DNA from: Bog-159 sp035499555
GTDB lineage: Bacteria; Acidobacteriota; Terriglobia; Bryobacterales; Bryobacteraceae
DNA: 64,000 bases
Assembly: GCA_035499555.1 (NCBI GenBank)
Contig: DATJYO010000008.1
Span: 24,601-88,600, forward strand
Direction of reading: 5' to 3'
Numbering within the stretch: position 1 is the first letter of the stretch; every line of letters starts with the position of its first letter. The position numbers and the translations under genes were made by a program. Below, piece by piece: positions 1-9,047 of the stretch. The notes beneath the pieces were generated by a model. It saw nothing but the letters and a program-made list of their open reading frames with translations. It was not told the DNA's origin and made no database searches.

Positions 1-1397
1 TCCGCGGTGCGGCCCACCGCGACTATGGTGAGATCTTCCGGATGGACCCGTTCGCGGGCGGCGCGCAGCACATCCGCCCGCGTGACGGCTTCCAGGCCCT
101 TCTGGTAGATATCGATGAAGTCCTTGGGGTAGCCGTAATACTCATAGTTCAGCAGCCGAGCCAGGGTCTTGGCCTTGGTATCGAAAGCGAAGACCAGGCT
201 GTTCAGCGCCGACTGGCGCGCTGTGTTTAATTCGTCCTCACTCACTTCCGCAGCACGGATCTTGGTGACTTCTTCCTGGACCGCCTTCAAGGTGTCCGCG
301 GTAGAAGCGGATTTGGTGCTGCCGGCGATTTCGAACACTCCGGGGTGGTCGTAATCCGCGCCCCAGTCGGCGGAGATATCGTAAACCAGTCCTAACTGCG
401 TGCGCACGCGCTGCATCAGCCGGCTTTGAAAACCGCCGCCCAGGATGTCCGCCATCACTTCGAGGGAAGGCAGATCCTTGTCTCGCAACTCACCTCCCAG
501 GTGTCCCTCGACGAAGAACGTCTGGGTGACGTCGTCTTTGCGGGCCAGGAAAATTCCAGGCTCGGCTTTCTTCCGCACGGGAGGAAATGGCGGCACCTTC
601 GGCTGCGTGTACTGCCAGCCGCCGAACAGCTTGTCGAGCTTGGCTTTCATTTCCGGGATCGAGAAGTCGCCCCATACCGCCATCAGCATATTGGCCGGAA
701 AGAAGTAGCGCTTATAAAACGCGATGACGTCGGCGCGCTGGATGTTGTTCAGGGTCGCATACTCCATCTCCCAGCCGTACGGAGTGTCTCTGCCGTAGAC
801 GATGTCCGCGAATTCCCGGGACGCCACGCCGTGCGCGTCGTCGTTGCGCCGCGCAACGCTGCTGCGCAACTCGTTCAACGCCAGGTCGATCTTGTTCTGG
901 CGGAACTCCGGCTGGGTGAGGATGTCGTGGAAGACTCCCATAGCCAGGCCGGCATCCTCCTTCAAGGCGGTGAAGGAAACCAGGCCGCTGGTCTCGCCAA
1001 TGTCGCTTTCGACCGACGCGGCCACGTTTTCCAGCTCTTCGTCGAGCTGGTCGCCGGTTTTCGTTTTGGTGCCTCCGGTCCGCAGCACCGTGCCGGTCAC
1101 GCCCGCAAGGCCGACCTTGTCGGCGGGCTCGAACAGGTTGCCGGTGCGAACCCGCACCGCTCCGCTCACAATCGGCAGTTCGTGATCTTCGAGCAGGTAG
1201 ATCTTCATGCCGTTGGACAGCGTGTACGTGGTTACGTCCGGAATGGGGATGCGTTTGAGCGGCGGAAACCGCAGATCGCGATAGGCCGGCGGAGTGTTCG
1301 GAATCTGGGCCGGTCCTACGGTCTGGCCGCCCAGCCCGGCGGCGAACAGCACCAGGATGGGAGCCAAGGCCGCACGCACGCGGAATTCCGTCCTCAT
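1..1397 (-). CDS. M16 family peptidase-like protein lacking the zinc site (partial, runs off window start)
   Basis: This reading frame is open from the ATG at 1397 to the window edge (about 465 codons; the C-terminus is missing). The protein starts with a signal-peptide-like stretch (ALAPILVLFAAGLGG). It continues with M16-type beta-alpha sequence such as YTLSNGMKIYLLEDHELPIV. Where active M16 enzymes carry HxxEH it reads VTGTVLRTGGT, so the zinc-binding and catalytic residues are absent. This is typical of the non-catalytic partner in two-subunit M16 peptidases. Its ATG overlaps the TGA of the upstream active M16 gene (ATGA), so the two are translationally coupled and probably form a heterodimer in the periplasm. 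Family and loss of motif are clear; the heterodimer is inference. Confidence 0.85.
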   Translation of the reverse strand, partial: MRTEFRVRAALAPILVLFAAGLGGQTVGPAQIPNTPPAYRDLRFPPLKRIPIPDVTTYTLSNGMKIYLLEDHELPIVSGAVRVRTGNLFEPADKVGLAGVTGTVLRTGGTKTKTGDQLDEELENVAASVESDIGETSGLVSFTALKEDAGLAMGVFHDILTQPEFRQNKIDLALNELRSSVARRNDDAHGVASREFADIVYGRDTPYGWEMEYATLNNIQRADVIAFYKRYFFPANMLMAVWGDFSIPEMKAKLDKLFGGWQYTQPKVPPFPPVRKKAEPGIFLARKDDVTQTFFVEGHLGGELRDKDLPSLEVMADILGGGFQSRLMQRVRTQLGLVYDISADWGADYDHPGVFEIAGSTKSASTADTLKAVQEEVTKIRAAEVSEDELNTARQSALNSLVFAFDTKAKTLARLLNYEYYGYPKDFIDIYQKGLEAVTRADVLRAARERVHPEDLTIVAVGRTA

Positions 1398-2875
1398 TTC
1401 GCACCTCCGATCAAGTACGCCGCCGTGCGTTTCTCCGGCACGAAGCATTCTTTGGCGACGCGCTGCACGTCGTCGGCGGTCACGCGATCGATGTCGTCCA
1501 GGGATGTGAACAACTTCCGCCAGTCGCCGTAGATGGCGTAATACTCGGTCAGCAAAGACGCCAGGCCCGGATTGCTATCCAGCCGGCGGATGAGACTCGA
1601 TCGTGTCTTGGTCTTGACGCGCGCGAGGGTGGCGGCGTCCACCTTTTCGGCCTTGAACTTTTCCAGGAGATCGAACAGCGCCTTCTCGTTCTCGGCGGTC
1701 GTGTGTCCTTCCGCGGGCGCCACGAAGAAGACAAACAGGTTCGGATACTTGCCGCCCGGAAACGTGTCGTCGGCTTCTGCTTCCAGTGCGATCTGCTTAT
1801 CCCGCACCAGTTCCTTATAGAGCAAGCCGGTGCGCCCGCTCGCCAACACGTGGCTGATCACATCGAAGACCGGGTCCTCTTTGCTGTACTCGTCCGGACG
1901 TTTGTAGCCCACCATCAGCAGCGGCTGGCTGGGAGACTCGACTTCCACGCGCTTGGGCCCATCCTGGGGAGGCTCCTTGGTATGCAGCAAAGGCGGCCGC
2001 GGCTGCGCCGGCATGGGGCCGAAGTACTTCCCGGCCAGCCGGCGCGCCTCCGCCGGATTCACATCCCCCACAATCCCCATGGTGATGTTCGCGGGCACGT
2101 AATACTCGTGGAAGAACCGCCAGGCATCCGCGCGGCGCAAGTGCTCGACATCGCTGGGCCAGCCGGTTCCCATCACGCGATAAGGAAAAGCGGCGAAGGC
2201 GGTGGCCAGGAAGGACTGCAGCAGCTTTCCCTGCGGTTCGGACTCGACGCGCATGCGGTATTCTTCCATCACCACGTCGCGTTCTTTGTAGAAATCGCGG
2301 AACACCGGCTGAAGGAAACGCTGCGATTCGAGCAGAAACCATAACTCCAGCCGATTGGAAGGCAGGCTGTAGAAATACTCGGTCGAGTCCCAGGAAGTCT
2401 GCGCGTTCATGCCCTCGCCGCCGTTCTGCTCGATGATCCTCGGATAGAGATTGGGTTCCACCAGGGCACTGGCCTTAGCCTCCGCGGTCTTGAGCTCCTG
2501 TCGGAGCCCGGCCACCTTTTGGGGATCCGCCTCGGGGCCCTTGTCGCGCTCGGCGTCCAGCCGGTCGTAAACGGTTTCCACCTCGGCGATGGCGCGCTTC
2601 TCCTCCGGCCAGTTCTTGCTGCCGATGGTCTCGGTGCCCTTGAACGCCATGTGCTCGAACATGTGTGCGATCCCGGTGGCGCCGGATGGGTCGTCGACCG
2701 AGCCGGCATTCACATAGGTGTGGAAAGACACCACGGGCGCCTCGTGACGCTCCGCGACGATAAAGTGCATGCCGTTGGCGAGTGTGAACTCTGTTACTTT
2801 TTTCTCGAATTCCTGAAGATTCTGCCCCGCCAGCACCAGTGGCAACAGGAACAAAGCAAAACGATGTGCCCTCAT
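1394..2875 (-). CDS. M16 family zinc metallopeptidase (active subunit)
   Basis: A 493-residue pitrilysin-family peptidase with an N-terminal signal peptide (RFALFLLPLVLAGQ). The inverted zinc motif HMFEH lies at residues 71-75 within the usual AHMFEHMAFKGT context, and a downstream YKERDVVMEEYRMR segment is the usual place for the third zinc ligand. Between these lies a roughly 60-residue charged insertion (about 85-145, rich in E/K/A) that looks like a helical coiled hairpin; related exported M16 enzymes carry such insertions. The C-terminal half contains the second M16 domain (VGYKRPDEYSKEDPVFDVISHVLASGRTG region). It precedes and overlaps the inactive M16 gene, forming a two-gene operon. 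Its substrate is probably peptides or misfolded exported protein, which the sequence does not specify. Confidence 0.93.
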   Translation of the reverse strand: MRAHRFALFLLPLVLAGQNLQEFEKKVTEFTLANGMHFIVAERHEAPVVSFHTYVNAGSVDDPSGATGIAHMFEHMAFKGTETIGSKNWPEEKRAIAEVETVYDRLDAERDKGPEADPQKVAGLRQELKTAEAKASALVEPNLYPRIIEQNGGEGMNAQTSWDSTEYFYSLPSNRLELWFLLESQRFLQPVFRDFYKERDVVMEEYRMRVESEPQGKLLQSFLATAFAAFPYRVMGTGWPSDVEHLRRADAWRFFHEYYVPANITMGIVGDVNPAEARRLAGKYFGPMPAQPRPPLLHTKEPPQDGPKRVEVESPSQPLLMVGYKRPDEYSKEDPVFDVISHVLASGRTGLLYKELVRDKQIALEAEADDTFPGGKYPNLFVFFVAPAEGHTTAENEKALFDLLEKFKAEKVDAATLARVKTKTRSSLIRRLDSNPGLASLLTEYYAIYGDWRKLFTSLDDIDRVTADDVQRVAKECFVPEKRTAAYLIGGAK

Positions 2876-2940
2876 GATCTGTCTATTTCGACGTTAGCAG
2901 AGTCCGCACAAATCGGGGGAAGGCGGTGGACCGGGCTCCT

Positions 2941-4266
2941 CTACCGGTTGAAGGGATACTCCTGGATCCAGTGAAAACCGCGGGTCGCCAGCAGAAACTT
3001 CCGGGAGTCTTCCAGCCGGAGCTGCATTTGAATCCGGTGACCCTCCATGGGGCCTTCCAATGTTAAACGGTCCTGGTCGCGATGAAAGCCAAGCAGCGCT
3101 TTCCATTTCTTGTCCGAGAACTTAGTGAGTGCGATTGTCTTCCTGTTACTGTCGGCCGACGCGCCGTAGTAAGCGATGGTGTCGTCCGGACGCTCGACCG
3201 CCAGGTAAGTTTCCGAGTCGAAAATGACACGGCGCCAGCGATCGACGTCGGTCAGCAGCGGCGGGCGCAGTTGACCGTCGACCCACATCTGATCGACATC
3301 CCAAATGCCGTACAGCGCCGGCTTCGGCCGTCCGCCGCCATAGGTATTCCAGGAGTGCCAGGCGCCGCGCAAGTCCGCGCCGAGCAGAAAAAGGCCGAAA
3401 ACGATCTGTGCTGCGATCGCGGTGCGATTCGCCCATCGTGACCGGAACAGGAGCGGTTCGCCGGATGGCCGCACGGCGCTGCGCCTGAGAAAAACGTCTC
3501 CGAGTTGCGGGAGGTCCGGCGCCAGCAGGAAAAGAGACAGCAGAATCAAATGAAAAGAGAACAGTTTGACGGGGACATCGTATGTCATGTTCAGGGTGAA
3601 CACCTGAATCATGTCCGCCAGACAGACGACTGCGCCTAACATGGCGGTGCGCGGAATCATCAATAAAAGGCCGCCCAGGATTTCGGCGCAGCCGGCGAAT
3701 ATTTCGTAGGCCGGAGAAGCGCCGGTGGCCGACCAGATCACGCCCATGGGTGAGAAATGGCCGTAAGGCTGGAGCAAGGTCGCGAGACGAGGAAAGGGCA
3801 TCTGGACCGGAATCGCTTTGCCGGCCCCGTAGACAAACATCTGTCCGGCGAGAGCCAGCCGCATGGCGATGCGGAACCACTTGTGCAGGACCGGGTAGCC
3901 GCGCCGATGACGGTCGGCGGCGGACCAGGCGGCCGTTGCCGCCGCGGCTATGACAAGCAGGCAGAACGCCAGGATCCAGTCGAAGGTCTTGTCGCCGCTG
4001 CCGCTGCCGGTGTAGACCAGCGCCTGCATGATGCGGAACACGTGCGCCGCGGTCCAGAACACGATCTGGCGCATCGGCGGCAAGGTGGACAGGTCCGATA
4101 TGTCCAGATCGCTGATCGGGATCAGGCTGGGCAGGATCTGGGTTAACAGACAGAACAATCCGAAATACACAACGCCGAGGCGAAACGCGATTCGCGATAT
4201 CAGGCCCCACTGCGGTGGCGAATCCGTGCGTGCGGCCATCCGGGTCTGAGGACTCATGCGGAGCAT
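2941..4266 (-). CDS. DoxX-like polytopic membrane protein
   Basis: A 441-residue integral membrane protein. Hydrophobic segments occur near residues 25-50, 70-90, 100-120, 135-155, 190-225, 235-255 and 280-300, followed by a soluble C-terminal domain of about 130 residues containing WDVDQMWVDGQLRPPLLTD and ending EYPFNR. The central stretch (GQMFVYGAGKAIPVQMPFP ... AGCAEILGGLLLMI) resembles DoxX/SURF4-type membrane proteins of unknown reaction. An in-frame ATG three codons later (4257) is an alternative start; neither has a clear ribosome binding site. The gene stands alone between the M16 pair and a divergent membrane protein. No function is assigned beyond membrane location. Confidence 0.75.
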   Translation of the reverse strand: MLRMSPQTRMAARTDSPPQWGLISRIAFRLGVVYFGLFCLLTQILPSLIPISDLDISDLSTLPPMRQIVFWTAAHVFRIMQALVYTGSGSGDKTFDWILAFCLLVIAAAATAAWSAADRHRRGYPVLHKWFRIAMRLALAGQMFVYGAGKAIPVQMPFPRLATLLQPYGHFSPMGVIWSATGASPAYEIFAGCAEILGGLLLMIPRTAMLGAVVCLADMIQVFTLNMTYDVPVKLFSFHLILLSLFLLAPDLPQLGDVFLRRSAVRPSGEPLLFRSRWANRTAIAAQIVFGLFLLGADLRGAWHSWNTYGGGRPKPALYGIWDVDQMWVDGQLRPPLLTDVDRWRRVIFDSETYLAVERPDDTIAYYGASADSNRKTIALTKFSDKKWKALLGFHRDQDRLTLEGPMEGHRIQMQLRLEDSRKFLLATRGFHWIQEYPFNR

Positions 4267-4316
4267 TCTCGCACAACGGCAAGCTGCTAAATTGATAAGA
4301 GACTCGGAGGATACCT

Positions 4317-5486
4317 ATGGCTCAGAGCGCGACGATGACCTGGGCGCCGCCAAAGGCGGAGCATGCCGGTGCCATCCCCTGGTATATCTGGACCTGCGTG
4401 ATCGCCATCACCTCCGCCTCCGTCGGCGGCATCTGGGATATCTCTTGGCACAAGAGTATCGGCCGCGACACGTTCTGGACCGCGCCGCACATGCTGATTC
4501 AGTTGTGCGGAATCCTGGCGGGGATCTCCTGCGGTTACCTGATTCTGTCCAGCACGTTCGGGCGGCCGGCCGCGTCCGACGGTTCGGTCCGCATCTGGGG
4601 TTTCCGTGGACCGCTGGGCGCGTTCGTGGCGGCGTGGGGCGGGGTAGCCATGATCACGTCCGCGCCCTTCGACAACTGGTGGCACGATGCCTACGGCCTG
4701 GACGTGAAGGTGCTCAGTCCTCCGCACGTGCTGTTGATCTTCGGCATCCTGGTGATTCGCGTCGGCACCCTGCTGTTGATCATGGGTCATCTCAACCGCT
4801 TGCACGGCCACGGCCGCAGAGGTGCGATGGCTCTGCTCCTGTACACGTACACGTTTCTGCTGGTGACTTCGTTCGGTATTTTTCAGGAGTTCCTGCTGCG
4901 GAACTACATGCACAGCGCCTTGTTCTACATGCTCATGACGCTGGGATCGTGTTTCTTCCTGGCTGGACTTTACCGCATGTCCGACTATCGCTGGTCGGGT
5001 ACGGTGGTGTGCGGCATTTACACGGTCCTGAACCTGCTGTACGTCTGGATTCTGCCGCTGTTTCCGGCGGAACCCAAGCTGGGACCCGTCTACCAGAACA
5101 TCACCCACTTCGTGCCGCCCGACTTCCCGATCCTGGTGATCGTGCCCGCCTTTCTGCTGGACCTGACACGTCCGTACTGGCAACGCTGGGGCCTGTGGCT
5201 GCGCGCCGCCGCGATTCCGGCGATCTTCCTGGCCGCGCTCATGGCCGTACAGTGGCCCTTCGCCGATTTCCTGATGACCCCCGCGGCGCACAACCGCATC
5301 TTCGGATCGGGCTACTTTCCGTTCTTCGTCCCCAGCACCACCGATTGGGTGCGCAACGTGTTTTCGCGCGTGGAACCGGACGCCGCGCACTTCTGGACGC
5401 GGATCGCCTGGACGCTGATACTCGGCGCCCTCATGGCGCGCGCCGGATCCTCCTGGGGCGCCTGGATGCGTAAGGTACAGCGGTAG
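4317..5486 (+). CDS. conserved polytopic membrane protein, function unknown
   Basis: A 389-residue protein with about ten hydrophobic segments and short loops. Notable loop motifs are DISWHKSIGRDTFWTAPHM near the first helix pair, FDNWWHDAYGLDV, and SPPHVLLIFG. The histidines and tryptophans at membrane edges recall metal- or heme-linked membrane proteins, but I do not recognise a named family. A good ribosome binding site (GGAGG) lies about 8 nt before the ATG at 4317. It is divergent from the DoxX-like gene and convergent with the S53 peptidase, with only 3 nt between their ends. No signal peptide cleavage site is apparent; the first helix starts near residue 22. Confidence 0.75.
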   Translation: MAQSATMTWAPPKAEHAGAIPWYIWTCVIAITSASVGGIWDISWHKSIGRDTFWTAPHMLIQLCGILAGISCGYLILSSTFGRPAASDGSVRIWGFRGPLGAFVAAWGGVAMITSAPFDNWWHDAYGLDVKVLSPPHVLLIFGILVIRVGTLLLIMGHLNRLHGHGRRGAMALLLYTYTFLLVTSFGIFQEFLLRNYMHSALFYMLMTLGSCFFLAGLYRMSDYRWSGTVVCGIYTVLNLLYVWILPLFPAEPKLGPVYQNITHFVPPDFPILVIVPAFLLDLTRPYWQRWGLWLRAAAIPAIFLAALMAVQWPFADFLMTPAAHNRIFGSGYFPFFVPSTTDWVRNVFSRVEPDAAHFWTRIAWTLILGALMARAGSSWGAWMRKVQR

Positions 5487-5489
5487 GCA

Positions 5490-7013
5490 TCAGCTCAGTC
5501 CTTTCAACAGCGCGGCGCCATTCGGACTCCCCCAACCGGTGCAGGCATCCCAACCTGGGCCGGCGTTGTAAGAGCCGTTGCTGCCCGTTACGACGTCGTG
5601 GAATCCGGCCGCGGAAAGTGGAGCCTGGTAGATCGCGCTGTTCAGGAAGCCGGCACTTTTGCCGAGTTGTTGGTTGAGCAGCGCTATCAATCCGGCCCAC
5701 AGCGGCGCGACCGCGCTGGTGCCGCCGATCACCGCCGCCTGGCCGTCGACCTGCACCTGGTAGCCGGAATTCGGATCGGCATCGCCGGCGACGTCCGGCA
5801 CGCCGCGTCCGGCAAAGCCGGTATTCACCGATGCCGGTACCGCTGCGGATTGCTGGAATGGCGGCAGCGCGAAGGTCTCACTGACGCCGCCGCCGGTGGC
5901 GCCGTTGCCCGGTCCATCGTTCCACACGGTCTCGCTTTGAATCGCACCCTTGGCAGCTACCAGCGTGGTGCCGCCGCACGCCAGCACGTGCGGACTCGAA
6001 GCCGGAAAATCCACATGTGCCTGGCCATCGTCTTCGCCATCGGTCGAACCGTCGTCACCGGCCGCCACGCAGACTGTGACCCCCAGCGCCGCGGCATCCT
6101 GGAACGCCTGGTCGTACGACTGTAACGATTGCGATGTCCAGGAGGATTCCGGGCCGCCCCAACTGATGGAAACGATGTCCGGCTTGGTTGCCTGGTCGTG
6201 AATGGCGGTAGCGATCGCATTCAAAAAGCCCTGGTCGGTATTGGGCGCAAAATACACGGCGATGGCCGCCCCCGGCGCCACGGCGCCCGCCACTTCGATG
6301 TCCAGCAGGACCTCGCCGTCGGCCCCGTTGGGGTCGCCCTCCGGCTGATTGGAGGCGCCATCCACGCCGATGGGTGTGACGGCGGGAGTTGGCAAACCGA
6401 GATTGGAGAAAAAAGAGTCCAGATCCGATTGCCGATATCCGCCGCCAAGCTCGATGATGGCGATGGTCTGGCCGGCGCCGGTGGTGCCCTTCGGAAATTG
6501 GTAGAGCTGGGCCACCTGCACCGGCGTGAACGATTTCCCGGCGGCGGCGCGCATCAGGCGGAAGTGAGGCTTGGCCTGCGGCCGCTGATCGAACCCGAAG
6601 ACTCCCTGAATTACATGGGCCAGATCCGTCGGGACGGTCAGGGTTCCCGTGCGGCCGCGAAAGCGGTGGCCGGCCCGCTCATAGAGCATCAAATGGACGC
6701 CAAAAGCACGCGTGGCATCCGCCACAGTGCCGGACAGAATGACGGAGCGGCGGGCGGGATGCGTGGCCACGACGGTGAGTCCTTCATCGCGCGCAAACTT
6801 TGCGACCCGCTCCAGATCGTCCGGATGCGCTCCATAGGTGGCGGCGAAATGCTGGCGCCGGATGCGTATCGCGCCGGGACCGGGCAACGGATTCCGCCGC
6901 CGCACCACGACGGTCAACTGCACGTTCTCATTGGCCGCTGGCATACCTGCCACGCGCGCGCCTGGAGGCGCCTGCCGGTAGCTTTTCTGGAGCTCGATCG
7001 GTTCCCTCGCCAT
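5490..7013 (-). CDS. S53 family peptidase (kumamolisin/sedolisin-type)
   Basis: A serine-carboxyl peptidase in proenzyme form, 507 residues from the ATG at 7013. The N-terminal prodomain (residues 1 to about 155) contains the usual LQKSYRQAPPGARVAG opening and RSVILSGTVADATRAFGV. The catalytic domain then carries Glu234 and Asp238 (GEVLLDIEVAGA), oxyanion Asp320 (AAGDDGS) and Ser433 (GGTSAVAPLWAG), and ends in a calcium-site region (FHDVVTGSNGSYNAGPGWDACTGWG). No signal peptide is visible, as is common in this family. A longer frame starts at 7046, but 7013 is preferred. A TACAGT hexamer ends 7 nt upstream of 7013, fitting a leaderless start, and homologous prodomains begin near this point. 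Secreted acid endopeptidase activity is expected from the family. Confidence 0.93.
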   Translation of the reverse strand: MAREPIELQKSYRQAPPGARVAGMPAANENVQLTVVVRRRNPLPGPGAIRIRRQHFAATYGAHPDDLERVAKFARDEGLTVVATHPARRSVILSGTVADATRAFGVHLMLYERAGHRFRGRTGTLTVPTDLAHVIQGVFGFDQRPQAKPHFRLMRAAAGKSFTPVQVAQLYQFPKGTTGAGQTIAIIELGGGYRQSDLDSFFSNLGLPTPAVTPIGVDGASNQPEGDPNGADGEVLLDIEVAGAVAPGAAIAVYFAPNTDQGFLNAIATAIHDQATKPDIVSISWGGPESSWTSQSLQSYDQAFQDAAALGVTVCVAAGDDGSTDGEDDGQAHVDFPASSPHVLACGGTTLVAAKGAIQSETVWNDGPGNGATGGGVSETFALPPFQQSAAVPASVNTGFAGRGVPDVAGDADPNSGYQVQVDGQAAVIGGTSAVAPLWAGLIALLNQQLGKSAGFLNSAIYQAPLSAAGFHDVVTGSNGSYNAGPGWDACTGWGSPNGAALLKGLS

Positions 7014-7019
7014 AGCCTC

Positions 7020-7025
7020 ACTGTA
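7020..7025 (-). promoter_or_regulatory. putative -10 element of a leaderless S53 peptidase transcript
   Basis: On the minus strand the hexamer TACAGT ends 7 nt before the ATG at 7013, the distance expected if transcription starts on the start codon. No clear -35 was found and there is little room for a ribosome binding site. Confidence 0.4.
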
Positions 7026-7059
7026 CCGCAAGCGCCTGGGGCGCATTAGGCGGCGACGC

Positions 7060-7065
7060 TATAAT
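7060..7065 (+). promoter_or_regulatory. perfect TATAAT overlapping the annotated start of the TPR gene
   Basis: The only perfect TATAAT in this intergenic stretch overlaps the ATG at 7064. If it is used as a -10, transcription would begin near 7072-7073, exactly at an in-frame TTG (7073). The real protein would then begin MKVPFAAILF, still a good signal peptide. No convincing -35 is present. Confidence 0.35.
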
Positions 7066-8245
7066 GAAGGCGTTGAAGGTACCTTTCGCGGCGATACTGT
7101 TCGCCAGTCACCTGCTCGCCGGAAATAGCCTGGTCGATGCCGGCTACGAGCATTTCTATAACCTGGAATACGATCAGGCGCTGGCGGATTTTTCGAAAGC
7201 CATCGCACAGGCCCCCGACAATCCCGATCTGCACAATCATGCCGCGGAGACCATCGTGTTTCAGGAGATGTTTCGCGACGGGGCGCTCGAAAGCGAGCTG
7301 GTTACCGGCAACAACTCTCTGCTGCGGCGCGCCAAGCTGAATCCCACGCCCGAGACACAGAAGCGTTTCCTGGGCGAGATCCAGCGGGCCATGAGCCTGG
7401 AGCAGGCGCGGCTCCGCCGAAATCCCAACGACGCGGGCGCGTTGTACGCCATGGGCATCACCTACGGCCTGCGGTCGAACTATTATTTCCTGGTGCAGAA
7501 GGACTGGGTGAGCGCGCTGCACGACGCCACGACTGCGCGCCGACTCCACAACCGCGTCAGCGAGCTGGAGCCATCCAACGTGGACGCGCGGCTGGTGCAG
7601 GGACTGCACGACTACGTGATCGGCAGTCTGCCGGCCATCTACAAGATCTTCGGTTTCCTGATCGGTTTTCACGGCGACAAAGAGCGCGGAATCCGCACGG
7701 TGCAGGACGTAGCCGCGCGCGGCACCCTGAATCGCGTGGACGCCGAGGTGTTTCTGGCGGCGATCTATCGCCGCGAGCGCCAGCCGGCCAAGGCCCTGCC
7801 GGTGGTCGAGGATCTGATCCGGCGCTTTCCGCGGAACTACCTGCTGCGTTTCGAAGAGGCCGGCATGTACTCGCAGTTGGGCGACGGTAAGAAGGCCCTT
7901 GCATGCGTGGACCAGGTGGCGCAGTTGAAGGCGCAGGGCGCCCCGGGCTACACGCGTGTGCCGGCGGAGGCGATCGCGTATCAGATGGGCACCATCCAGT
8001 TCTGGTACAACGATCTGGACGCCGCACTGGCCAACATGCAGAAGGTGACCGCGCACGCCGACGAGGTGGATCTGAACACCGGCGTGCTGGCCTGGATGCG
8101 GGTGGGACAGATTTACGATCTCAAGCAGCGGCACAGCCTGGCGATCGCGGCTTACAGGAAGGCGATGGCTTATGCGCCCGAGGCGGAGGCGGCCCGGGAG
8201 TCGCGGCGTTACATCTCGGAACCCTACCGCCGCCAGAAGGGGTAG
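7064..8245 (+). CDS. exported TPR-repeat protein
   Basis: A 393-residue protein with a signal peptide (VPFAAILFASHLLAG) followed by helical repeats. The clearest TPR units are around residues 25-60 (AGYEHFYNLEYDQALADFSKAIAQAPDN), 230-290 (EVFLAAIYRRERQPAKALPVVEDLIRRFP) and 325-385 (ending YRKAMAYAPEAEAA). The middle part (DYVIGSLPAIYKIFGFLIGFHGDKERGI) is hydrophobic and atypical. Proteins of this layout are common and uncharacterised in Acidobacteriota; a scaffolding role is inferred from TPRs only. The start may be the TTG at 7073 rather than the ATG at 7064, because a perfect TATAAT overlaps the ATG. It is followed by three co-directional genes. Confidence 0.85.
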   Translation: MKALKVPFAAILFASHLLAGNSLVDAGYEHFYNLEYDQALADFSKAIAQAPDNPDLHNHAAETIVFQEMFRDGALESELVTGNNSLLRRAKLNPTPETQKRFLGEIQRAMSLEQARLRRNPNDAGALYAMGITYGLRSNYYFLVQKDWVSALHDATTARRLHNRVSELEPSNVDARLVQGLHDYVIGSLPAIYKIFGFLIGFHGDKERGIRTVQDVAARGTLNRVDAEVFLAAIYRRERQPAKALPVVEDLIRRFPRNYLLRFEEAGMYSQLGDGKKALACVDQVAQLKAQGAPGYTRVPAEAIAYQMGTIQFWYNDLDAALANMQKVTAHADEVDLNTGVLAWMRVGQIYDLKQRHSLAIAAYRKAMAYAPEAEAARESRRYISEPYRRQKG

Positions 8246-8293
8246 CTCGTTCTGCGCGGGGTGCCGCAGCCGAAATGTTAGATTGGAAGAAGT

Positions 8294-8842
8294 ATGAACT
8301 TGTGCCGGCTCCTCACGTTGTCAGCCGTACTGGCGCTGTGCGCATCCGCACAGCAGAAAGGCGTCGAGCCGGATTGGGACATTCATCCCGTGCTGAAGGA
8401 TATCGCCGCGCATGCGCAGCACCTGGTCCCGGTGCTGGACCAGGTGGACGTCGATACCATGCGGAAGAACGGCGCGCCCGATACTTACCTGGCGCAGGTG
8501 AACGAGAGCAAGGTGCAGGCCAAGGCGCTGGCCACCGAAGCGTCGGCGCTGGCCAATTCGCCGGACAAAGTTTCCGCCGATCTATTCACCTTCTTCCGCA
8601 TGCAGGCGCTCGAGAAGACCCTGCTTTCGGTGGAAGAGGGAATCCGCAAATATTGGAACCCGGCGGTGGCCGACCTGCTCGGCAGCGAGATGGCGCAGAA
8701 TACGGCCAGCCGCGACCGCTTCCAGCGCTTCATCCTGGATCTGGCGGCGGAAAAAGAACAGGAGTGCACCGTGATGGATCACGAGGCGCAGCGCTGCCGC
8801 GGGATGCTGGCCAAGCAGCCTCCCAAAACCGAGAAGAGGTAA
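8294..8842 (+). CDS. small exported alpha-helical protein, function unknown
   Basis: A 182-residue protein with an N-terminal signal peptide ending near CASAQQ. The mature part is predicted helical from its heptad-like spacing (HPVLKDIAAHAQHLVPVLDQV, SVEEGIRKYWNPAVADLLG) and has two cysteines near the C-terminus (QECTVM, QRCRGM) that may form a disulfide. I do not recognise a family. A purine-rich ribosome binding site (GGAAGAAG) precedes the ATG. One base separates its TAA from the next ATG, so it is co-transcribed with the zinc-binding and GH28 genes downstream. Confidence 0.75.
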   Translation: MNLCRLLTLSAVLALCASAQQKGVEPDWDIHPVLKDIAAHAQHLVPVLDQVDVDTMRKNGAPDTYLAQVNESKVQAKALATEASALANSPDKVSADLFTFFRMQALEKTLLSVEEGIRKYWNPAVADLLGSEMAQNTASRDRFQRFILDLAAEKEQECTVMDHEAQRCRGMLAKQPPKTEKR

Positions 8843-8843
8843 C

Positions 8844-9044
8844 ATGCCATTCAACTGCACGATTTGCGGCGAAGAATCCACGCGCATCTGTGTCTGGTGT
8901 ACGAAGGATACGTGCGCCAATCACCTGTGCCAGAAATGCGGCCGCTGCAGCGACTGTTGCGAGTGCGAAGTGCCGCTCACCGAGCCGGTGACGGAACCGG
9001 CGACGGTGCATAGCGCCCCTCCGGAACCCGAACTGGGGGCCTGA
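8844..9044 (+). CDS. small Cys-rich, probably zinc-binding protein
   Basis: A 66-residue protein whose first 43 residues hold eleven cysteines in CxxC-like spacing: CTIC, CVWC, CANHLC, CGRCSDCCEC. This pattern, with a histidine at HLC, fits one or two treble-clef or ribbon zinc sites (RING/B-box-like) rather than an Fe-S ferredoxin, because no C-P motif is present. The tail is Pro/Thr/Glu-rich and probably disordered. It sits one base after the preceding exported-protein gene and 3 nt before the GH28 gene, so expression is operonic. No enzymatic function can be given. Confidence 0.75.
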   Translation: MPFNCTICGEESTRICVWCTKDTCANHLCQKCGRCSDCCECEVPLTEPVTEPATVHSAPPEPELGA

Positions 9045-9047
9045 CCC

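Noticed and set aside
712..1404. 230-codon minus-strand frame as an independent gene
   Set aside because: It is a shadow of the M16-like gene, whose real frame starts at 1397 and stays open to the window edge.
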